64,000 nt of DNA from JAHRVQ01 sp051278195 (lineage in GTDB: Bacteria; Pseudomonadota; Gammaproteobacteria; Pseudomonadales; Azotimanducaceae): positions 248,001 to 312,000 of the forward strand of contig JBNMQM010000001.1 in the NCBI GenBank assembly GCA_051278195.1. The letters are read 5' to 3'. Both the position numbers and the translations under genes were made by a program. The notes below the pieces were generated by a model. It was given only the letters and a program-made list of their open reading frames with translations. It did no database searches and was not told the origin of the DNA. Below, in pieces: positions 35,884-43,923 of this stretch; the stretch's first letter is position 1, and every line of letters begins with the position of its first letter.

Positions 35884-36195
35884 GCTTGCTGGCGGTTTTA
35901 TATAGAGATCTCATCGAGGCTGGCTGGCGGCCGGCTATTCCTCAGTGGCGAAACGATAACAGTGGCTGATGGGCTGTGGGTGATGAAGGTCATGCGCTTG
36001 GATGAGTGCGGCTATCCGTTTGCTGAACTGTATCCCTGGGTGGGCGAGTGGTTTCAGCGGGTCAGTCAAAAAGAGTTGTTTCGTGCGGGTGTGATGGGTC
36101 ATCACCATACTTGGCATCGAGGGTTTAAGATCAAAGTTGCTTTTGAGTCTGTGTTGGGCCTAGGGTTGAAGAAAGTCGTGCTAGAAGCAGCGTGA
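35884..36195 (+). pseudogene. Remnant of a glutathione S-transferase C-terminal domain
   Basis: An open frame from after a stop at 35881-35883 to the TGA at 36193-36195 reads SRLAGGRLFLSGETITVADG and then YPWVGEWFQRV, the C-terminal helical domain of a GST (xLSGxxxTVAD and the YPxVxxWxxRV helix). The thioredoxin-like N-terminal half with the glutathione site is missing and no good start is present. Best read as a truncated relic. Any expressed product would lack catalytic residues. Confidence 0.75.
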
Positions 36196-36299
36196 TCATT
36201 AAGGTTAATGGTCGCGAAAACCACGCTAACTCCGACTGTTCTTAAGGCTTCCATTATGTGTATGCTCTTTGGCCGGGAAATTACCGAAGAGAGAAGTGT

Positions 36300-37772
36300 T
36301 TGGAGGTTCATAAGCTTAGGCTAGGTACCATGGTGAGCTATGGTTTTGGCCAGATCTCAGAGTCGGTCAAGAACGCCGGGTTCAATACGTTTTTACTGTT
36401 CTATTACAATCAGGTCTTGGGTGTTTCTGCGACAGGTACTAGCATAGCGCTAGCGGTCGCATTGATATTTGATGCTGTCACGGACCCGTTGGCAGGCAGT
36501 ATTTCTGACAAGTTCCGATCTAGGTGGGGGCGCCGTCATCCGTTTATTCTGTTTGCAGCTGTGCCGCTCGCGATCACCTTCTATCTGCTTTTTAACCCGC
36601 CCCAGGGCCTCTCTGAAACGGGTTATGTTGTGTGGTTGCTTTTTTTCGCCGTGCTGGTTCGCGGTAGCATGACCTTCTATCACATTCCTCATCTCGCTCT
36701 CGGTGCGGAGATGGCCGCCGACTATAACCAGCGATCCACCATGTATTCCTTCAATACATTCTTTGGATTTATGGGCGGGGCCTTTTTCGTCCCCCTGTCC
36801 TATTGGTTATTTTTTCCGACCTCCGAAGAGTTCAATCCGGCGCTACTCAATCAGGCAGCCTATGGTCCCTGGACCCTTTTTGCTGGCGCGATCATGATTG
36901 TTTCGATCGTCGTTTGCATTATTGGAACCTTTAGTGAAATCCCGCGGATCCGGGCCAAGACTGTTCCCTCGCAGCATCGGTTTAGTCCTGCCGCGTTGCT
37001 TCTGGAGCTAAGGGATGCCTTTCGAAATCGTTCTTTTCGAGCGATCTTTTTCGGCATGATGCTCAGCACATTCATTCTAGCGGTTGAAGGCGTCTTTAAT
37101 CCGTTTATGGGTTTTCACTTCTGGGGTATGAAGACGGAGCAGTTGGCGCTACTGCCCGCTGGGTCGCTGGTTGGACTTTGTCTTTCGTTGTTGATTATCC
37201 CACCATTGACGCGGCGCTTTGATAAGAAGTCAGTTTTGATTGGCAGTGCGGCGCTAACGATTCTGAATATTAACTTGCCGATCGTGCTGGCTTTAAGTGG
37301 CGTCAGCTGGTTTCCTGAGCGCGGCAGCGTGCAATTGTTGACGGTTCTGATTGCAAGTGCGACGGTTACGGCGACGTTGGGGCCGGTGATCTATGCGACA
37401 CTGAATTCTATGTTTGCGGATATTACCGATGAGCATGAACTCGAAGTTGGAGAGAGGCGAGAAGGCGTGATTTTCGCAGCAAGAGCCTTTGCGGTCAAAG
37501 CGACCGGCTCGATGGGCTTGATTCTGGGCGGCATTATGTTGGATGTCATCGAGTTTCCTCGTGGTGCCGCCATGGGCAGCGTGCCGGAAGACATCGTATG
37601 GCAGCTGGGTTTTATCGTAGGGCCAGCGACATCTGTGTTCACTTTTTTTGGACTACTGCTCTATCTTGGCTATCGTATAGATCGGCAAAGACATAGCGAA
37701 ATTCAAACTGAGCTTGTGGTCAGTCGTGAACGTCTTAATGCTGCAAAAAGTCATGGCGCAAACGAGTCGTGA
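36300..37772 (+). CDS. GPH-family sugar:cation symporter (MFS)
   Basis: 490 residues from TTG 36300, with GTG 36258 and ATG 36330 as alternatives. The TTG puts KLRLGTMVSYGFGQ close to the N-terminus, as in MelB-type proteins, and follows a GAGAG-like site. About 12 membrane segments. The GPH signature GSISDKFRSRWGRRHPFILF is clear, as is the cation-site region ALIFDAVTDPLAG. Substrates of the family include glycosides, pentosides and hexuronides. It could supply the GH2/dehydratase pair near 5 kb but is not linked to it. Confidence 0.85.
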   Translation: MEVHKLRLGTMVSYGFGQISESVKNAGFNTFLLFYYNQVLGVSATGTSIALAVALIFDAVTDPLAGSISDKFRSRWGRRHPFILFAAVPLAITFYLLFNPPQGLSETGYVVWLLFFAVLVRGSMTFYHIPHLALGAEMAADYNQRSTMYSFNTFFGFMGGAFFVPLSYWLFFPTSEEFNPALLNQAAYGPWTLFAGAIMIVSIVVCIIGTFSEIPRIRAKTVPSQHRFSPAALLLELRDAFRNRSFRAIFFGMMLSTFILAVEGVFNPFMGFHFWGMKTEQLALLPAGSLVGLCLSLLIIPPLTRRFDKKSVLIGSAALTILNINLPIVLALSGVSWFPERGSVQLLTVLIASATVTATLGPVIYATLNSMFADITDEHELEVGERREGVIFAARAFAVKATGSMGLILGGIMLDVIEFPRGAAMGSVPEDIVWQLGFIVGPATSVFTFFGLLLYLGYRIDRQRHSEIQTELVVSRERLNAAKSHGANES

Positions 37773-37797
37773 AAGGTGTGCTGTCTGCTAAAAGTGC

Positions 37798-38610
37798 TCA
37801 GGCACTCGGTCGTGAGTCTGCTACAATCGACACTCGCTCGCCATAGCGACTATGGGGAAAATAGTCCCAGATAGCATGATGTTGTGTGCAACGGTTATCC
37901 CAAAAAGTCAGCGTATTGGGTTCCCATATCACCCGGCAGGTGAGCCTCGGCGTCTGGGCAATATGTTTAAAAAGCATATCGAGTAAGCCGCGGCTTTCAG
38001 CAGGTGTGAGGCCTTTGATGCGTGAGGTAAAGCCAGAATTGACGTACAACACTTTCTTGCCTGTGTCTGGGTGTGTGGTGATGACCGGATGTTCATGTTT
38101 TGGATAGCCACCTTCAGGGGGTGTCGATTTGTATGAGCCCACGTAAGGCAAAGCCCCGTCATGGACAGCCGTTAGCCCTGACAAAAATACTTTCATCGGT
38201 TCAGACAGCATCTCGTAGGCTAGGTACATGTCAGCCCATAATGTGTCGCCGCCACCCGATTCTGGTGTTTCGGTGATGTAGAGCATTGAGCCCAGTGGTG
38301 GATATTCATCGCAGGTCACGTCGGTATGCCAAGCATCGCCGGCGGTATAAGCCGATTTAGCGGTGGTTTTAACCTGAAGTATTTCGGGATCGCCGGTGCC
38401 GAGATGATTCATCGGGTGGACATGCAATTTACCAAAACGTTGGCCAAAAGCCTTGTGCTGCTCTCGATCGAGATGCTGATCTCGAAACACCAGCACTAAG
38501 TGCTGTTTGAAGGCATTTTGGATATTAGCAAATGTCTGATTGTCCAGGTTAGCCAGATCAACATTCGTGATTTCGGCGCCGATATGTGGCGTTAGAGGTT
38601 TGATGTCCAT
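37798..38610 (-). CDS. TauD/TfdA-family Fe(II)/2-oxoglutarate dioxygenase
   Basis: 270 residues from ATG 38610 (MDIKPLTPHIGAEI, the usual N-terminus). The facial triad is in WHTDVTCDEYPP (HxD) and TQHHAIWDYFPHSRYGERVSI (distal His and the 2-oxoglutarate-binding Arg). Substrates of the family include taurine and 2,4-D-type ethers. A second, broken TauD-family gene lies at 40631-40981. It is separated from the divergent GrdB-like selenoprotein gene by 89 nt. Confidence 0.9.
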   Translation of the reverse strand: MDIKPLTPHIGAEITNVDLANLDNQTFANIQNAFKQHLVLVFRDQHLDREQHKAFGQRFGKLHVHPMNHLGTGDPEILQVKTTAKSAYTAGDAWHTDVTCDEYPPLGSMLYITETPESGGGDTLWADMYLAYEMLSEPMKVFLSGLTAVHDGALPYVGSYKSTPPEGGYPKHEHPVITTHPDTGKKVLYVNSGFTSRIKGLTPAESRGLLDMLFKHIAQTPRLTCRVIWEPNTLTFWDNRCTQHHAIWDYFPHSRYGERVSIVADSRPSA

Positions 38611-38699
38611 TTTGGTATGGCCTCTGGAGACGTGGGGCACAGATAATAACGGCTTATGTGTGAATGGATATTGGCGCAGCCTGACGTTAAAGTAACGCT

Positions 38700-39557
38700 A
38701 TGAGTGATACCAAGCCAGTTTTTTATATGGAACGAACCTGTCGTTATTACGAGGCACAGGGGTTCGATAAAGCCTACCAGTACGCAAGTCATGACAGTGC
38801 GCCGTTTGCGCGGCTTCAAAAACCACTGGCGGAATCCAAAGTGGCTATCGTGACAACGGCCAGCACCTACCATCGGGAAGACCTAGAGCCGCGAAAAGTC
38901 GGTGTGGGTAGTACTCTATCAGCGCCACAAAAGCTTTTTACCGATGACCTGTCGTGGGATAAGAATGCCACCCACACCGATGATGTAGACAGTTTTTGCC
39001 CGATTGGTCCTATGCGTGAGTTAGAAAAGCAAGGCGTTATTGGCGAGCTTAGCAGCAGGTTTTTTTGTGCCCCAACAGAGTACAGCCAAAATGCAACCGT
39101 CGAGCATGACGCGCCGCGGATTCTGCAACACCTGCAAGAAGATGACGTCGATGTTGTGCTGCTTATTCCCTTGTGACCCATCTGTCACCAGACCGTGAGT
39201 CTGGTCGCGAGGCATCTTGAGGCAGCGGGAATTCCAACTGTTATTATTGGGTCAGCGATCGATATCGTGACCCAATGTAAGGTGCCTAGATTTTTGTTTG
39301 TGGATTTCCCTCTTGGCAACCCCTGCGGCAAGCCTGGCAACGGAGCTATGCAGCAACGCATTGTTTCTCATGGGTTGCAGCTACTGACGCGGGCCTCGTC
39401 GCCAGAAACCATTGAGTATAGTGACGAAAGCTGGGGCCACGACGATTGGAAAACTGCCTACATGGAAGTCAGTGATCACAATCGGGCAGCGTTACGAAAA
39501 ACCGGTGACGAACTTCGAGCCAACCGGCAGGTTCGGCAAAAGCGCGATTTCAGTTAG
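38700..39557 (+). CDS. Predicted selenoprotein: GrdB/PrdB-like reductase-family protein with TGA=Sec159
   Basis: A 285-residue protein if the in-frame TGA at 39174-39176 is read as selenocysteine. The frame is unbroken on both sides: 158 residues before it end DVDVVLLIPL, and PICHQTVSLVARHLEAAGIP follows in the same frame to the TAG at 39555-39557. The motif is U-P-I-C, at the site where GrdB-type proteins (glycine/sarcosine/betaine/proline reductase selenoprotein B) carry a redox-active Sec. A perfect 7-bp hairpin starts 10 nt after the TGA. Conventional calling would give a truncated ORF plus a separate 3' ORF starting at 39195. Its role in an aerobe is unknown. It lies between a TauD dioxygenase and an SDR. 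Confidence 0.85.
39187..39205 (+). promoter_or_regulatory. Bacterial SECIS candidate for the GrdB-like gene
   Basis: ACCAGAC (39187-39193) and GTCTGGT (39199-39205) pair perfectly around the loop CGTGA. Between the TGA and the stem are 10 nt, and between the TGA and the loop 17 nt, close to the spacing in E. coli fdhF. The loop has G then U near its 5' side, the feature recognised by SelB. It is inside the coding frame, as bacterial SECIS elements are. Confidence 0.8.
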
Positions 39558-39647
39558 TCTTGATTACGCGATTTTAGTTTGCCGATGAGCCGACTTCCCT
39601 TAAGACATGAAAAGAGGTTTACTCAAAAAAACGCTAAAGGAAATGTC

Positions 39648-40511
39648 ATGTCTAGAATACTTATCACAGGTACCAGTAAAGGCATTGGTTACAATGCAGC
39701 CTTATTTCTTGCGCGTTTGGGGCATCACGTTATTGCCACGATGCGTAATCCCGCCAACAGTGACCTGGCTGAGGTAGCGGCGAAAGAATCGCTTCCCGTG
39801 GAAATTTACGCGATGGATGTGGATAGTGTGGCATCCGTTGCCGAGGTTTTCGCAAAAGTGGGCGAGGTCGATGTGCTGATCAATAATGCTGGAATCTTGA
39901 GTTACGACGCAATTGAAGATGAGAGCCAAGAGCGAATCGAGGCGGTGATGAACACTAACTATTTTGGTGTGGTGCGTTGTACCAAAGCAATTATTGCTCA
40001 GATGCGCGAGAGAAAATCAGGCGTGATTATTAATATTGGCTCAGTCGCCGGTACGATTGCGGCAGGCGCCAGCGCTGCATATTCCGCCTCTAAGTTTGCG
40101 CTTGAATCGTTTTCTGAAGTCCTTGCCCAAGAGCTGTACGAGTTTAATGTGCGCGTATATCTGGTTAAGCCCGGGATTATTGATACGCCTATGGCCACCA
40201 CCGAGTTTCCAGCGCCGAAGGCAGATAGTGTGTATTCCAGCGGTCGTCGGATGACCGCGCTCTTTAAAATGGCGGAAAACATCGATGCGCCGGCAGAGCT
40301 AGTCTCAGAAAAACTTCAGTATCTAATTGAGTCTGGTGATGAGCGGTTACGCCATCCAGTGGGCCCCGATGCGCTTCAATTTATGGGTTACCGTAAATCA
40401 GTGGACGACCATCGATTCATTTCTACCTGGGGTGCTGCCAGCGATGAAGAGTTTTTGACCAAAATTCAGTCCGATATGATGATTGATTTAAGCCCGTTTA
40501 TTGAAAAATAA
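39648..40511 (+). CDS. Short-chain dehydrogenase/reductase
   Basis: 287 residues from ATG 39648, with AAGGA about 7 nt upstream. Classical SDR motifs: TGTSKGIGYN for the dinucleotide, INNAG, catalytic Ser in NIGSVAG and YSASK with Tyr/Lys. It follows the selenoprotein gene by 90 nt on the same strand. An upstream ATG at 39579 adds residues that do not fit the family. The substrate is unknown. Confidence 0.92.
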   Translation: MSRILITGTSKGIGYNAALFLARLGHHVIATMRNPANSDLAEVAAKESLPVEIYAMDVDSVASVAEVFAKVGEVDVLINNAGILSYDAIEDESQERIEAVMNTNYFGVVRCTKAIIAQMRERKSGVIINIGSVAGTIAAGASAAYSASKFALESFSEVLAQELYEFNVRVYLVKPGIIDTPMATTEFPAPKADSVYSSGRRMTALFKMAENIDAPAELVSEKLQYLIESGDERLRHPVGPDALQFMGYRKSVDDHRFISTWGAASDEEFLTKIQSDMMIDLSPFIEK

Positions 40512-40548
40512 ACAGGCCTGACCGAATAAACAGGCCTGACCGAATAAA
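40507..40548. repeat. 18-bp tandem repeat at the end of the SDR gene
   Basis: AATAAACAGGCCTGACCG is present at 40507-40524 and 40525-40542 with a partial third copy (AATAAA). It starts in the SDR's last codons and stop. Each copy contains the palindrome CAGGCCTG. It may be a small slippage duplication. Confidence 0.9.
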
Positions 40549-40630
40549 GAAAGATCGAAATGGCTACCCAGCTCGCCGAACCAACCAAGAGCGATGTGGC
40601 TTTTGGCCTAGGGTTTGGCGAACCCGATGC

Positions 40631-40981
40631 ATTCCCTCTGGCGTCGGCGATCCATTGCTTCGTATTCATCCAGAAACCTTCAAGCCAGGATTGTATATCC
40701 GCGGCGGCTTTCTTCGTTACGACTCGATGTGCGACCACAGAACCGGTGAGCAACTTGACCCAGTGGCGTCGAAAACAATCGCCAAGGAACTGCTAAACCA
40801 ACATAGGTGGCCAGAATATCAGCGTCGCTTTAAGAGGCAACCAGGGTCCATTGCGTTCTGGGAGAATCGCGCGGTGCAGCACGATGCGGAGAGCGACTAT
40901 TATCCGCGCCGAAGGGTGCTCCGTAGAGCTGCTTTCAGTGGGGATAAGCCGTACTGCCATCCGGAGCCCAATCCTAGCTAA
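40631..40981 (+). pseudogene. Remnant of a second TauD-family dioxygenase
   Basis: The frame reads SGVGDPLLRIHPETFKPGLY, then the distal region GSIAFWENRAVQHDAESDYYP and RRVLRRAAFSGDKP, which matches the C-terminal third of TauD/TfdA-type dioxygenases (distal His in VQHDAESDYYP, Arg near RRVLRRA). The HxD metal motif and the N-terminal domain are absent, and no normal start codon is seen. Function is very unlikely. Confidence 0.8.
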
Positions 40982-41092
40982 CAGCTTCCATGCAAGGCAT
41001 CTCTGTTCATGGGATACTTCGCTGATCCGATCCGGCTACCAATCCGTAGTCGGTAAGGCGAATCAAGCGATAATTATTTAATGGGAGACACC

Positions 41093-41671
41093 ATGACGAT
41101 ACAATTACCAGAACTTCCTTATGCCAAAGATGCCCTAACCCCGCATATCTCGGCAGAGACTTTGGATTTTCACCACGGTAAACACCACAATGCTTACGTC
41201 ACAAAGTTGAATGCAGCGATTGAAGGGACAGATCTTGCAGGCAAGGACCTAGTCGAGATAGTTCGAGCCTCAGAAGGCGGTACATTCAACAACGCTGCTC
41301 AGGTTTGGAATCACACTTTTTATTGGCACAGTCTGTCGCCCACAGGTGGCGGTGAGCCAACGGGTGCGATTAAAGACGCTATTGATAAGAAGTTCGGCAG
41401 CTTTGATGAATTCAAGACAGCGTTTGCTGCTGCTGCTGTTGGCAACTTTGCTTCAGGCTGGACCTGGTTGGTTAAAGATGCGGCTGGCGAGTTGGCTATT
41501 GTGAATACAGACGATGCTGAAACGCCAATCACGGACGCGGCGGTAACGCCAATCCTGACGTTGGATGTTTGGGAGCACGCCTATTACATCGACTACCGCA
41601 ATGTTCGACCCGATTACGTAAGCGCTTATTGGCACTTAGTCAACTGGGATTTCGCGAACGCAAACCTATAA
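41093..41671 (+). CDS. sodB: Iron superoxide dismutase SodB
   Basis: 192 residues, the normal SodB length. N-terminal domain LPYAKDALTPHISAETLDFHHGKHHNAY with a metal His, the second His in AAQVWNHTFYWHSL, and the C-terminal ligands in DVWEHAYYIDYRN. The Gln in AAQVWNH marks the Fe-type enzyme. It dismutates superoxide in the cytoplasm. ATG 41093 is chosen over ATG 41081 because GGGAGA at 41083-41088 precedes it. A strong terminator follows. Confidence 0.96.
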   Translation: MTIQLPELPYAKDALTPHISAETLDFHHGKHHNAYVTKLNAAIEGTDLAGKDLVEIVRASEGGTFNNAAQVWNHTFYWHSLSPTGGGEPTGAIKDAIDKKFGSFDEFKTAFAAAAVGNFASGWTWLVKDAAGELAIVNTDDAETPITDAAVTPILTLDVWEHAYYIDYRNVRPDYVSAYWHLVNWDFANANL

Positions 41672-41689
41672 GTCTGTACCTGTGAAAAC

Positions 41690-41724
41690 AATGCGAGCGC
41701 CCGTTCGGGTGCTCGCATTTTCTT
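41690..41724. terminator. Strong bidirectional terminator
   Basis: AATGCGAGC (41690-41698) pairs with GCTCGCATT (41711-41719), extended by a G-T and three C-G pairs, with loop GTTC, giving about 13 bp. It is followed by TTTCTT on the plus strand and by TTTT on the minus strand. It sits between sodB and the convergent alpha/beta hydrolase. Confidence 0.9.
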
Positions 41725-42749
41725 CAATTAGCTTGTAGCGATTCCACGCTGGTCTCGTCCAAATTCGTTTCTTTCAAACTCAGCCCTTCTAGAAATACCA
41801 ACACGTCTTGCGCCGATCTTTCAGGAATTTCCTCCATGGGTATGTGGCCCACGTCATCGTAAATCACGACTGATGCGTTTGGCAGTGCCTGGGCGAACTT
41901 GTCTGCAGTTTCGACCGGGATAAGCGAATCTTCTCTGCCCCACATCACCAGCGTGGGTTGGTCCAATGAGGATAAATCAAAGGTTTTGTCCTGGTTTCGT
42001 GTTCTGCCAAATCTCGCTAAGGTGGCGTCTCGGGTACCTTCGCGCAGACTCAATTCATAGTAGCGATCTATTAGTGCCTGATCGATGACAGGTGAATTGT
42101 TATAGGAAGACTGAACGCCTTGTACCACCAGATAGTACGGGTCTATGTATTTAGCGATGGTGCGAAACCAAGGGTTACCGAGAAGTTTAAAGGCCAGTGG
42201 CGCTTCCTTCTCATCATCCGTTTGCTCTGCTTGGCGTTCTGCCCTCCAGGCAGGTGGTCCAGAAGCATCAACGAGAATCATCGCCGTCACCTGACTGGGA
42301 TTTTCCAGTGCATAGCGCCAGGTCACGCCACCGCCCATTGAATTTCCACCCAAGACAAATTGATCAATGCCAAGATGGGCAACGACAGCCGCAACCGTGT
42401 TTAGTTGTGCCGCGCTTGAATAGTCATTGTCTGGTACACCACCTGTAAGGCCGTGTCCGGGCAAGTCTAAGGTGACAACTCGGTAGTCACCTCCGATTTC
42501 CTCAATCCATGGCTCCCAAGCGTGCAGAGATGCATTGGAGCCATGGATGAGAACAATGACCGAACCTTCCGTGTTCCCTTCGTCACGGTAGTGAATACGC
42601 GCGCCATTGGTCATTTCAAGAAACTGGGATGCAGGGCTTGCGTACTTGGCGTCGACAACGTCTTTGGGGATCTCTCCTTTGTAGAGAAGTACCACCAGAC
42701 CCATTGCGAGCAGTGCAAATATGAACGCTATGACTTTTAAGATCCTCAT
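41724..42749 (-). CDS. Membrane-anchored alpha/beta hydrolase
   Basis: 341 residues. An N-terminal anchor (VIAFIFALLAMGLVVLLY) places the enzyme in the envelope. The hydrolase core has oxyanion-hole LIHGSNAS, nucleophile Ser in GGNSMGGGV, Asp in WGREDSLIP and His in DDVGHIPMEE, a complete Ser-Asp-His triad. Substrate unknown. It converges on sodB over the shared terminator. Confidence 0.88.
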   Translation of the reverse strand: MRILKVIAFIFALLAMGLVVLLYKGEIPKDVVDAKYASPASQFLEMTNGARIHYRDEGNTEGSVIVLIHGSNASLHAWEPWIEEIGGDYRVVTLDLPGHGLTGGVPDNDYSSAAQLNTVAAVVAHLGIDQFVLGGNSMGGGVTWRYALENPSQVTAMILVDASGPPAWRAERQAEQTDDEKEAPLAFKLLGNPWFRTIAKYIDPYYLVVQGVQSSYNNSPVIDQALIDRYYELSLREGTRDATLARFGRTRNQDKTFDLSSLDQPTLVMWGREDSLIPVETADKFAQALPNASVVIYDDVGHIPMEEIPERSAQDVLVFLEGLSLKETNLDETSVESLQAN

Positions 42750-42810
42750 TGAAAATTTTCCCTCCTATCAAGGTATAGATCCTACAGTGCATGCTGCGCA
42801 TATTAAACTA

Positions 42811-42939
42811 AGGCGGGGCACTGCTGGGGCGGGTCATGGCTTCCAAGACTTTCACAATCTGGATCGATATCGGCCGGTGCAATCAGATGATGCCTGGTTC
42901 AGGTTGTTCGAATTTATGAACCGTTACCTAAAGGAATAG
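42811..42939 (+). pseudogene. C-terminal remnant of a dienelactone-hydrolase-family gene
   Basis: This short open frame reads GAGHGFQDFHNLDRYRP and then DAWFRLFEFMNRYLKE, the last part of a dienelactone-hydrolase-like protein including its catalytic His (GAGHGF). The nucleophile Cys domain is absent and the upstream sequence is unrelated. It is a relic wedged between two hydrolase genes. Confidence 0.7.
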
Positions 42940-42947
42940 GTCTTAGG

Positions 42948-43811
42948 TCATAACTCTAAAAATTCACGGGCGTGGTCGGCGACCTGTTCAAAGTATGCAG
43001 GTTCCAAATGAATGTGGTGAGTGCCATCCATCCTGACAATACGTAGATTTGGGTGCTGTGCTTTGGCATTTTCAATTTCACCCTGGTACCAGGTATCACC
43101 TTGTTCCGCGACAATCAGCAAGGCTGGGCTTGTGGCGTTCTGTAGCAATAGATCGATTTGACTGCGGCTATGGCGCAGCGGTGTGGGGTAGCGAATTCTC
43201 GGATCTGTGCGCCAGGTAATACCTTCACTGACGATTTTGTGGCCACGCTCAACGAGTGCAGTTGCCGCCTTGATCGTTTGATCGGTTGCCTCGGTGACAC
43301 GTTTCGCCATGGCTTCGACGTTATCAAACACCCGGGCTTTGTGGTGCGGCTTTAGGATTTTTTCAATCGAAACACGGCTCTGTTCAATCCGATCCTGCGG
43401 TGTGTTTCCGCCGGTCGCTAGAAACCCATCTATGTGAATCGATTTGTGCACCCTGTCCGGAAACATCGCGGCCAGTTCGCTGGCAATTGATGCGCCCATA
43501 GAATGACCTATGACGTTGAACTGGTGCCAGTTAAGTTGGTTGGCGATCGCCAGCACATCTTGCATATCGTAAATTGGATGGTAGTGAACACCTTCTGCGC
43601 GGTGATCAGATTGGCCGTGACCGGCAAAGTCGATCGCGATCAAATTCAGTTCCGGTAACAGCGGTGCGAGACGATCAAACGTATTCGCGTTGTCCAGCCA
43701 GCCATGCAAACCAATGGTCGGCTCGCCATCTGGATTACCCCATTGTTTGGCACAGATTTTTAAGCCGAGTACGTTGAACTCGATTTCGGATCCTTGGTGT
43801 AGGTCAGTCAT
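42948..43811 (-). CDS. Alpha/beta hydrolase
   Basis: 287 residues, soluble. Oxyanion region GLHGWLDNANTFD, nucleophile Ser in VIGHSMGASIASELA, acid region VAEQGDTWYQG and His in MDGTHHIHLEP. It resembles mid-size serine hydrolases with a cap domain. Substrate unknown. On the same strand as the membrane-anchored hydrolase, separated from it by the remnant. Confidence 0.88.
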   Translation of the reverse strand: MTDLHQGSEIEFNVLGLKICAKQWGNPDGEPTIGLHGWLDNANTFDRLAPLLPELNLIAIDFAGHGQSDHRAEGVHYHPIYDMQDVLAIANQLNWHQFNVIGHSMGASIASELAAMFPDRVHKSIHIDGFLATGGNTPQDRIEQSRVSIEKILKPHHKARVFDNVEAMAKRVTEATDQTIKAATALVERGHKIVSEGITWRTDPRIRYPTPLRHSRSQIDLLLQNATSPALLIVAEQGDTWYQGEIENAKAQHPNLRIVRMDGTHHIHLEPAYFEQVADHAREFLEL

Positions 43812-43923
43812 GGTTTGGTCTGGTCACTTTTGAGAGCGCGCTATGGTATCCCAACTTGCCCTCGAGGTTAACACTGCTTTGCAAGAGTCCTGGCCATAAG
43901 GGAGAGTGCCGTCATGCAGAGTC

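Noticed and set aside
35962..36195. Intact small gene of 77 residues from GTG
   Set aside because: The homology to GST begins upstream of this GTG and the N-terminal domain is missing, so a remnant is more likely.
39195..39557. Separate 120-residue gene starting at a GTG (39195)
   Set aside because: It is in frame with the preceding ORF and is the C-terminal part of the same GrdB-like protein after the TGA, with no ribosome site of its own.
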